The translations under genes and the position numbers were made by a program. A model generated the notes under the pieces. The model saw only the letters and a list, made by a program, of their open reading frames with translations, did not search any database and was not told the DNA's origin. A stretch of 5,473 nucleotides of DNA from an uncultured Chloroflexota bacterium (lineage in GTDB: Bacteria; Chloroflexota; Anaerolineae; Anaerolineales; Anaerolineaceae): the NCBI GenBank assembly GCA_902795255.1, contig CADBKS010000198.1:1-5473 (forward strand), read 5' to 3'. This document shows, piece after piece, positions 1 to 4,173 of the stretch. Within the stretch, counting starts at the first letter, position 1. Every line of letters starts with the position of its first letter.

Positions 1-266
1 CGCAGCTTTCCCGAGGCGTGGAAAAACGCGGCGCGGATTCGGAACCGATGCTTTCGGACCTTCGTGAATCCGGTTCACTGGAACAGGATGCCGACATCGT
101 CATGTTCCTGCACAACCCCAACGCCGGCAAGGAAGCCGAAAGTCCGGAACTGGACGGAGCGGTCAAGCTGCTCGTCAAGAAACACCGTCACGGCCCGGTG
201 GGCAGTGTCGACCTGGTCTTCCTCAAGAGCCAGGCACAGTTTGTAAACGCCGCGCACGAACCGTAG
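1..266 (+). CDS. dnaB: Replicative DNA helicase DnaB, C-terminal end (5' truncated by the window)
   Basis: This is the last 88 residues or so of the hexameric replicative helicase that unwinds the chromosome ahead of the fork. The reading frame enters from outside the window; the first full codon is at position 3, giving QLSRGVEKR. The segment matches the end of the RecA-like ATPase domain of DnaB: the QLSRxVExR motif, then PMLSDLRESGSLEQDAD, the β-strand 'IVMFLHNP', and the KKHRHGPVG segment, which in this family carries the arginine finger reaching the neighbouring subunit's ATP. The protein ends at a TAG at 264-266, shortly after the final strand, as is normal for the family. The stop codon lies inside the Shine-Dalgarno sequence of the next gene, so dnaB and the two primosome genes downstream are probably one transcript. 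The GTG at 18 is internal and not a real start. Confidence 0.93.
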   Translation, partial: QLSRGVEKRGADSEPMLSDLRESGSLEQDADIVMFLHNPNAGKEAESPELDGAVKLLVKKHRHGPVGSVDLVFLKSQAQFVNAAHEP

Positions 267-279
267 GAGCACAGCGGAC

Positions 280-900
280 ATGAACCAGGTCTTTTCAGGC
301 TTCAGCAGCGGGATCGAGGTCGTCCCGACGCAGTTTTTTGAGGAACTGCTTCCGGCCATCGATGACCCGGCCGAGCTGAAGGTCACGTTATTTACGTTCC
401 ACCTGCTCAACCAGTTCGAAGGCGACCAGCGCTTCCTCTTCCGGGAGGATTATTCCGAACAGGAGCCATTCATGCGCGGACTCGCGGAAGACCCGGACGA
501 AGCGGAACATCTTCTGGACCGGGGCCTGACCGCTGCCGAAGAACGGGGGACGATCCTGCGTGCCACCTATGCGGACAAACCGCTGTTTTTTCTCAACAGC
601 CCGAAAGGGCGCGCGGCACTCGCGCGTCTGGAGGACGGGACCTGGATCCCGAACGCGTTTCTCCATATGAGCGGGCAGTCGGAAGTATTCCGACCTACCA
701 TCTTTAAACTCTACGAAGAAAATATCGGACCGCTCACACCGATGATCGCCGATATGCTGCGGGACTGCGAAAAGGAGTACCCGTACGAATGGATCTGCGA
801 CGCTGTCAGTGAAGCCGTCGTCAATAACGCCAGGAGCCTTCGCTACATCGAATCCGTCCTGCGTTCCTGGAAGGAGAACGGACATCATGGAACCTATTAG
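280..900 (+). CDS. DnaD-domain primosome protein
   Basis: A 206-residue protein. Residues about 141-203 match the DnaD-like C-terminal domain: 'YEENIGPLTP' at 145-154, 'YPYEWI' at 167-172, 'NNARSLRYI' at 182-190 and 'WKENG' at 197-201. In Firmicutes, proteins with this domain (DnaD, and DnaB of Bacillus) bind DNA and help recruit the helicase loader during initiation and restart. Residues 1-125 form a separate N-terminal region; 'AELKVTLFTF' at 31-40 is a plausible helix of a winged-helix oligomerisation domain, but I assign that only tentatively. The ATG at 280 follows an AGGAG (265-269) that overlaps the dnaB stop codon. The 3' end overlaps the loader gene by 14 nt, which suggests translational coupling. 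The helicase-DnaD-loader order supports a primosome role. The opening and the ELKVTL stretch resemble Chloroflexota members more than Bacillus DnaD; this is from memory, not a search. Confidence 0.85.
   Translation: MNQVFSGFSSGIEVVPTQFFEELLPAIDDPAELKVTLFTFHLLNQFEGDQRFLFREDYSEQEPFMRGLAEDPDEAEHLLDRGLTAAEERGTILRATYADKPLFFLNSPKGRAALARLEDGTWIPNAFLHMSGQSEVFRPTIFKLYEENIGPLTPMIADMLRDCEKEYPYEWICDAVSEAVVNNARSLRYIESVLRSWKENGHHGTY
871..876 (+). promoter_or_regulatory. Shine-Dalgarno fixing the loader start
   Basis: AAGGAG lies 10 nt before the ATG at 887, inside the end of the DnaD-domain gene. It favours 887 over the in-frame ATG at 809. The 809 start would add 26 residues that lie wholly inside the upstream gene, show no family resemblance, and have no comparable ribosome site. 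Confidence 0.75.
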
Positions 901-2317
901 GAGCATTGCGGAGCGGATCGCCCGCGACTTTATCCCGCCGGAAAATCCGGCCGAACCGCCGCTTGAACCGGAAAACCGCTTCGGTATGGGGGATCCGGAC
1001 TGTCCCCGCTGCCATGGTGTCGGTTTCATCATCAAAGGCAGAGACCCGAATGATCCGTCTTCCGGAAAGATGATCCCCTGTGACTGCCGCACCCGCCGCT
1101 TTGAAAACGACGGAAAAAAGGCGAAGCTCGCCTTTGCCAACCTCAGCGGTTATGAACGAATGACCTTTGACACCTTCGAGGTCGAAGGCCGCGGAGCGCT
1201 GCGCGATGAACAGCGCACCAACCTGACCTACGCCCGCGACTGCGCCAGAAAATTCGCCGAAGAGCCGGACGGCTGGATCTTTTTCACCGGACGTTACGGG
1301 ACCGGGAAAACCCACCTGGCCGCGGCCATCGCCAATGACGCTCTGGAAAAAGGACAGGACGTCATCTTCCAGGCGGTCCCGGACCTGCTGGACCAGCTCC
1401 GCATGACCTACGGGAACACCGGCGAAACCTTTGAGGACCGTTTCGAACGGATTCGCACCGTGAAGCTGCTGGTGCTGGATGATCTGGGCGCCCAGAGCCC
1501 GACTGCCTGGGCGGAAGAAAAACTTTACCAGATCGTGAACTACCGCTACGTCAACAGGCTCCCGACCGTCATAACATCCAACGTCAATCCCCGCGATATG
1601 GACGGCCGGATCGCCTCCCGTCTGAAAGATCCGTTTGTCCGGCGGATCATCATGCAGGTCCCGGATTACCGCGACCCGCTGGCAGGATCCGACGCGCAGG
1701 ACGATATTTCGATCCTGCACCTTCTTTACAGCCGGAATTTCGACAATTTCGACTCCCGGCGCTCCGAACATCTAAGCGACCGCGCTGCCGCGCAGCTGGC
1801 ACGCGCCTATTCGGAGAGTCTGGCATTCGCGCAGGATCCTTCCGGCTGGCTGGTCATTGCCGGTCCCAGCGGAATCGGCAAGACCCACCTGGCCGCAGCC
1901 ATCGGCAACTACCGCAAACAGCGCATGGAAAACCCGATATTCGTCACGGCCTCCGACCTGCTGGACCACCTGCGCGCGACCTTCAGCCCCAACAGCACCA
2001 CCACCTACGATTCCGTCTTTGAACAGGTCCGCAGCACCCCGCTGCTGATCCTGAATTACCTCGACACCATGAACGCGACCCCCTGGTCCAAAGAAAAAAT
2101 GTACCAGATCCTCAATTACCGCTATCAGGCACAGCTGCCGACGGTCATCACCCTGCTCAAACCCGTCCGGGACGTGGACCCGAACATCCGCAGCCGGCTG
2201 GTCGACGCCAATTTCTGCACTGTGGTCCAGATGTTCGACGTGCCCATGTACAACACCAACCCGGAGATCGACCTCAGCGAACTCCGGAATTCAAGACCAC
2301 TGAAAAAAAGAGCCTGA
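887..2317 (+). CDS. Helicase loader with two tandem DnaC/DnaI-type AAA+ domains, second one degenerate
   Basis: A 476-residue protein; DnaC and DnaI are about 245-310. DnaC-family ATPases load DnaB onto DNA. Residues 39-67 hold a CxxC...CxC cluster (C39, C42, C65, C67), a likely zinc site as in the N-terminal domain of DnaI. AAA+ domain 1 spans about 94-262: Walker A GRYGTGKT at 135-142 (K141), Walker B LLVLDDL at 194-200 (D198, D199), sensor 1 TSN at 230-232 and a possible arginine finger in RIASRL (R245). Domain 2 spans about 285-455: Walker A GPSGIGKT at 326-333 (K332), but Walker B reads LLILNYL at 386-392 (DD replaced by NY), and sensor 1 reads TLL at 422-424. The arginine in IRSRL (R437) is kept. 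The two domains are about 45% identical by hand count over 76 residues, so this is an internal duplication. I infer that domain 1 hydrolyses ATP and domain 2 may bind it but not cleave it. Loader identity is firm; the role of domain 2 is inference. Confidence 0.88.
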   Translation: MEPIRSIAERIARDFIPPENPAEPPLEPENRFGMGDPDCPRCHGVGFIIKGRDPNDPSSGKMIPCDCRTRRFENDGKKAKLAFANLSGYERMTFDTFEVEGRGALRDEQRTNLTYARDCARKFAEEPDGWIFFTGRYGTGKTHLAAAIANDALEKGQDVIFQAVPDLLDQLRMTYGNTGETFEDRFERIRTVKLLVLDDLGAQSPTAWAEEKLYQIVNYRYVNRLPTVITSNVNPRDMDGRIASRLKDPFVRRIIMQVPDYRDPLAGSDAQDDISILHLLYSRNFDNFDSRRSEHLSDRAAAQLARAYSESLAFAQDPSGWLVIAGPSGIGKTHLAAAIGNYRKQRMENPIFVTASDLLDHLRATFSPNSTTTYDSVFEQVRSTPLLILNYLDTMNATPWSKEKMYQILNYRYQAQLPTVITLLKPVRDVDPNIRSRLVDANFCTVVQMFDVPMYNTNPEIDLSELRNSRPLKKRA

Positions 2318-2330
2318 CAGGACACATTTT

Positions 2331-2348
2331 ACGGGGATGTATCTCCGT
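2331..2348 (+). other. Small hairpin between loader and aldolase genes
   Basis: ACGGGGA pairs with TCTCCGT around a TGTA loop, giving 7 bp with one G-T wobble. No T-run follows, so it is not a convincing terminator. It could be a processing or stability element in a shared mRNA, or chance. The 85-nt gap shows no clear promoter, and the aldolase may be read from the upstream operon. Confidence 0.25.
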
Positions 2349-2402
2349 TCGGGAAAAATATGACAGCCGGAAAGAACGATCCGAAGGCTGCAAGGAGACA
2401 GT

Positions 2403-3080
2403 ATGAAATATCTGCTTGACACGATCGACAAACAGGAGATCCTCGAATGCATCCGCACCATGCCGGTTTCCGGCGTGACCAGCAACCCCACCATCATTAA
2501 AAAACACGGAAAGGTCGATTTCTTCCCGTATTTCAGCGAACTCAGCGCCCTGCTCGGTGCCCGCCGCACCCTGCATATCCAGGTGACCGCACCGGACGCC
2601 GAAGGCATGCTGCGGGAAGCCGAAGCGATCACGGAAAAAGTCGGTCCCGGGACCTATATCAAAGTTCCCGTCAATGAACCGGGGCTTGAAGCGATCGGCT
2701 GCATGAAAAAACTGGGCATGCAGGTGACCGCGACAGGGATCTACACAAAGACCCAGGCCTTTATGGCCCTGGAAGCCGGCGCGGACTTTCTGGCCATGTA
2801 CTGGAACCGCATGGAGTCGCTGGATATCGACGCCTTCAGCACCTTTGCCGCGGCAGCCCAAATGATCGGCCGGTACGGATACAGCGCGGAGATCCTCGGG
2901 GCGAGCTTTAAAAACATCTCCCAGGTCAACAGCGCCTTTGAGGCCGGCGCCCAGGCCGTGACCGTCACCCCGCAGATCCTGAAAGACGCCCTGCGCATAC
3001 CGGTCATCGATCAGTGCGTAAAGACCTTTGCTTCCGACTGGGAAGCCACCTACGGGAACAAATCGATCGCCGATCTCTGA
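2403..3080 (+). CDS. Fructose-6-phosphate aldolase / small transaldolase family protein
   Basis: A 225-residue cytosolic TIM-barrel enzyme of the class I aldolase family; E. coli FsaA and FsaB are 220. Family landmarks, with FsaA numbering in brackets: D6 (D6), TSNP with N28 (N28), Q60 (Q59), the Schiff-base lysine K87 in YIKVPV (K85), T111 (T109), Y133 and R136 in 'AMYWNR' (Y131, R134), and S168 in GASFK (S166). The water-binding trio Gln/Thr/Tyr is that of FSA-type aldolases; classical transaldolase has Glu and Phe at two of these places. I therefore infer aldol cleavage or synthesis with dihydroxyacetone or related donors, rather than sedoheptulose transaldolase, although small transaldolases of the same subfamily exist. 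The ATG follows AAGGAG (2392-2397) at 5 nt. The gene ends a + strand run and is followed by a strong terminator. Nothing links its chemistry to the replication genes upstream. Confidence 0.86.
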   Translation: MKYLLDTIDKQEILECIRTMPVSGVTSNPTIIKKHGKVDFFPYFSELSALLGARRTLHIQVTAPDAEGMLREAEAITEKVGPGTYIKVPVNEPGLEAIGCMKKLGMQVTATGIYTKTQAFMALEAGADFLAMYWNRMESLDIDAFSTFAAAAQMIGRYGYSAEILGASFKNISQVNSAFEAGAQAVTVTPQILKDALRIPVIDQCVKTFASDWEATYGNKSIADL

Positions 3081-3106
3081 CCGTCCCCATCCCCCTTCAA
3101 AAGATC

Positions 3107-3142
3107 CGGGCGGTTTCCAGTTGAAAAACCGCCCGTTTTTTT
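3107..3142 (+). terminator. Rho-independent terminator after the aldolase gene
   Basis: A perfect 10-bp stem, CGGGCGGTTT (3107-3116) with AAACCGCCCG (3126-3135), has a 9-nt loop and is followed by seven T (3136-3142). It lies 27 nt after the aldolase stop and ends the + strand gene run. Confidence 0.93.
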
Positions 3143-3264
3143 ACATGCACACACAGTAGCAGAAATCGGTTGAAACTTCATCAATAAGCAAAAACCTTCA
3201 CTAAAGACAGCTAAAGCGTATTAAGAGCCAAGTGTTATTCAAATAAACTTACCATCCGTGACAC
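3143..3264. other. AT-rich gap without a gene
   Basis: This stretch lies between the aldolase terminator and the candidate RNA promoter. Short frames only, no ribosome site followed by a believable coding sequence, no tRNA fold and no repeat that I can see. Its lower GC compared with the flanking genes fits an upstream promoter region. Confidence 0.6.
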
Positions 3265-3270
3265 TATAAT
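3265..3270 (+). promoter_or_regulatory. Candidate -10 element for a small RNA
   Basis: A perfect TATAAT is placed so that transcription would start near 3277, exactly at the first base of a long hairpin. The matching -35 position (about 3242-3247, AATAAA) does not resemble TTGACA and there is no TGn extension, so an activator or alternative recognition would be needed. The placement relative to the hairpin is the main support. Confidence 0.4.
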
Positions 3271-3276
3271 CGGGGT

Positions 3277-3428
3277 GCCGGGGCCGACGGGTGGCCGACA
3301 GGCCAGCCCGATCGGCCCCGGCTAATAAAACCTGGCGCGGCAAGCAGCTTATGCAAACATACGAGCGAGTGTGCCGCGCCTTGCGAAGCACTCACTCCCG
3401 ACTGCAATGTGCTTATCAAAGGGAGCTC
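3277..3428 (+). ncRNA. Candidate structured small RNA, family not recognised
   Basis: There is no open frame here, but three structured parts follow one another. (1) Hairpin 3277-3322: an 11-bp stem (3277-3287 with 3312-3322), continued by 4 bp and 5 bp, with only A3311 and G3306 bulged and a GACA loop. (2) A perfect 9-bp stem GGCGCGGCA (3334-3342) with TGCCGCGCC (3372-3380), enclosing a smaller hairpin whose tip is TATG-CAAA-CATA (3350-3361). (3) A 6-bp stem AAGCAC (3386-3391) with GTGCTT (3409-3414), whose loop holds CTCCC (3395-3399), complementary to GGGAG (3421-3425); together these would make a pseudoknot. The following gene runs on the opposite strand, so this is not a leader of it. 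The motifs of tmRNA, SRP RNA, RNase P RNA and common riboswitches are absent. The 3' end is uncertain. It could instead be an intergenic palindrome element. Confidence 0.45.
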
Positions 3429-3445
3429 TTATAATATTCAATGGC

Positions 3446-3486
3446 AAGTAAACAAACAGAGGGCACCCCGGTTTCAGGGTACCCTC
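3446..3486 (-). terminator. Intrinsic terminator of the zinc-ribbon gene (minus strand)
   Basis: Read on the minus strand, GAGGGTACCC (3486-3477) pairs with GGGTGCCCTC (3468-3459) around an 8-nt loop, 10 bp with one T-G wobble. The T-rich tract TCTGTTTGTTTACTT follows. On the + strand the same stem has a C-A mismatch and no T-run, so it serves the minus strand. It begins 18 nt past the stop codon of the minus-strand gene. Confidence 0.75.
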
Positions 3487-3504
3487 CCGCTCTGACCGGA
3501 CCGC

Positions 3505-3921
3505 TCAGGTCCTGTCGACGAACTTGTTCCCGCACTTCGGGCAGGTGATCTCTACCTGACCCTTGCCTTTTGGAACGCGGATCATCACGCCGCACTGTTT
3601 GCAGCGGAAAAATTTATGGGTTTTGCGCTGCTGCCACTGCTGTTTCAGCTGACGGAAAAAGCGCTTCACCGCCTCGATCTGCTTCAGGTACCAAAGCCGC
3701 TCATTCCCGCGTTTCAGATGGTCCCGTGAAAAGGACCGGTAAAGCGAATACCCCAACGCGATGAGTCCGAACAGATAGAAGAAGCTTTTCTTCGTGACCA
3801 GTGAAAGGACCCAGAAGACCAGAAAAACGACAAACAAGGCGCTGTTCAGCTCATCCGTCCCGTACCGGCCCTGCATCCAGCAGGAAAATTTATACTTCAG
3901 ATTATCCAGAAAGTTCCGCAT
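3505..3921 (-). CDS. Small membrane protein with C-terminal zinc ribbon
   Basis: A 138-residue protein of unknown function. Residues 1-26 are amphipathic and cytoplasmic-looking ('WMQGRYGTDELN' at 15-26). Hydrophobic segments at about 27-43 and 46-61 are split by 'TKK', consistent with a membrane hairpin. Residues 64-103 are highly basic and rich in Q, R and K, probably helical. The end is a zinc ribbon, CKQC (C107, C110) and CPKC (C127, C130), with 16 residues between the pairs. Both termini would face the cytoplasm by the positive-inside rule. I recall similar proteins in Clostridia annotated only as zinc-ribbon domain proteins. The start at 3921 is chosen for GGAG at 3929-3932, 7 nt upstream; an in-frame ATG at 4041 would add 40 residues translated largely from a heptanucleotide repeat and is unlikely. 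The gene is divergent from the J-protein gene. Function is not assignable; a zinc ribbon can bind nucleic acid or protein. Confidence 0.8.
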   Translation of the reverse strand: MRNFLDNLKYKFSCWMQGRYGTDELNSALFVVFLVFWVLSLVTKKSFFYLFGLIALGYSLYRSFSRDHLKRGNERLWYLKQIEAVKRFFRQLKQQWQQRKTHKFFRCKQCGVMIRVPKGKGQVEITCPKCGNKFVDRT

Positions 3922-3928
3922 ATCCAAA

Positions 3929-3932
3929 CTCC
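3929..3932 (-). promoter_or_regulatory. Shine-Dalgarno fixing the zinc-ribbon protein start
   Basis: GGAG on the minus strand sits 7 nt before the ATG at 3921. It supports the 138-residue protein over the longer frame that would begin at 4041. Confidence 0.7.
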
Positions 3933-3976
3933 GCTTCAATAAAATAAAAAAAGGCTCCCGGACATCCTCCCGGCTG

Positions 3977-4011
3977 CCGGATCCCGGATCCTGAATCCTG
4001 AATCCCGAATC
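3977..4011. repeat. Heptanucleotide tandem repeat, five units
   Basis: Five consecutive 7-bp units fit CYGRATC on the + strand: CCGGATC, CCGGATC, CTGAATC, CTGAATC, CCGAATC, with a partial sixth CTGAAAA at 4012-4018. The repeat lies in the probable 5' leader of the zinc-ribbon mRNA. Seven is not a multiple of three, so unit gain or loss would change leader length but would not affect the chosen coding frame. Confidence 0.85.
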
Positions 4012-4020
4012 CTGAAAATA

Positions 4021-4029
4021 ATTGTAGCA
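4021..4029 (-). promoter_or_regulatory. Candidate extended -10 promoter for the zinc-ribbon gene
   Basis: The minus strand reads TGCTACAAT: a TACAAT hexamer (5 of 6 to consensus) with the TGn extension. No good -35 is visible, which extended -10 promoters can tolerate. The start of transcription would fall near 4014, giving a leader of roughly 90 nt that contains the heptamer repeat. Confidence 0.45.
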
Positions 4030-4042
4030 AACAAACATCATA

Positions 4043-4061
4043 AATTTGTTAGAAACAAATT
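4043..4061. promoter_or_regulatory. Perfect inverted repeat, candidate operator
   Basis: AATTTGTT and AACAAATT form a perfect 8-bp inverted repeat around AGA. It overlaps the -35 and spacer of the + strand promoter and the place of the -35 for the minus-strand promoter. It does not match CIRCE (TTAGCACTC-N9-GAGTGCTAA), the HrcA operator of many heat-shock genes. It is AT-rich, so chance or simple promoter AT bias cannot be excluded. Confidence 0.45.
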
Positions 4062-4075
4062 AAATCTTTTAAAAT
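4046..4075 (+). promoter_or_regulatory. Candidate promoter for the J-protein/dnaK genes
   Basis: TTGTTA (4046-4051, 4 of 6 to TTGACA) and TAAAAT (4070-4075, 5 of 6 to TATAAT) are separated by 18 nt. Transcription would start near 4082, leaving a leader of about 88 nt with a short upstream ORF and a hairpin. Confidence 0.5.
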
Positions 4076-4113
4076 AGAACCATTCAAGTGTATATTTAAA
4101 TTACAGTAAGCAT

Positions 4114-4173
4114 ATGAACGGAAACCGGCCTTACCCGTGGAAGGCGGGCCGGAGTTTACAGGAAAGAGAATGA
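4114..4173 (+). CDS. Possible 19-codon upstream ORF overlapping the J-protein start
   Basis: ATG at 4114 opens a frame for MNGNRPYPWKAGRSLQERE, ending with TGA at 4171-4173. That stop overlaps the J-protein ATG at 4170 as ATGA, an arrangement typical of coupled translation. No clear Shine-Dalgarno precedes it (only GTAAG), so it may be a chance frame. If translated it could be a leader peptide that disrupts the hairpin at 4125-4152 and controls J-protein synthesis. Confidence 0.25.
   Translation: MNGNRPYPWKAGRSLQERE
4125..4152 (+). other. Hairpin in the J-protein leader
   Basis: CCGGCC (4125-4130) pairs with GGCCGG (4147-4152) around a 16-nt loop that has an alternative CCTT/AAGG pairing. 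It lies 17 nt before the start codon and just upstream of the ribosome site, so it could affect translation. No T-run follows, so it is not a terminator. Confidence 0.4.
4160..4163 (+). promoter_or_regulatory. Shine-Dalgarno fixing the J-protein start
   Basis: AGGA, within AGGAAAGAG, precedes the ATG at 4170 by 6 nt. It places the start at MIEDPYKVLG, the normal opening of a J domain. The in-frame GTG at 4137 lies in the leader hairpin without such a site. Confidence 0.65.

Noticed and set aside
809..886. N-terminal extension of the loader from ATG 809
   Set aside because: It would overlap the DnaD-domain gene by over 90 nt, with no ribosome site as good as the AAGGAG before 887.
388..1140. 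Minus-strand frame of 250 codons
   Set aside because: Antisense to the DnaD-domain gene and the loader N-terminus, with no family features; a shadow of the real genes.
821..1771. Long open frame of 316 codons on the minus strand
   Set aside because: It lies entirely antisense to the loader gene, whose motifs are unmistakable. GC-rich codon use on the + strand leaves few stops in this antisense frame; it has no ribosome site and no recognisable domain.
2274..2861. Minus-strand frame of 195 codons
   Set aside because: Antisense to the aldolase gene, which has a full set of active-site residues and a good ribosome site.
3387..3393. AGCACTC, resembling half of a CIRCE operator
   Set aside because: The second half (GAGTGCTAA after 9 nt) is missing, and it is far from the dnaK start and inside the candidate RNA stem.
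3271..3430. tmRNA, 6S RNA, SRP RNA, RNase P RNA or a known riboswitch
   Set aside because: None of the hallmark sequences is present (tRNA-like ends, GGUCAGGUCCGGAAGGAAGCAGC-type SRP loop segments, P4 motifs of RNase P, or the long closing helix of 6S), and no gene follows in the same direction.
3430..3435. A second TATAAT on the + strand
   Set aside because: No -35 at a suitable distance, and no gene follows on that strand; it lies in AT-rich DNA near the minus-strand terminator.
3922..4041. 40-residue N-terminal extension of the zinc-ribbon protein
   Set aside because: It is translated mainly from the heptamer repeat and crosses the likely promoter and leader; the GGAG before 3921 marks the real start.
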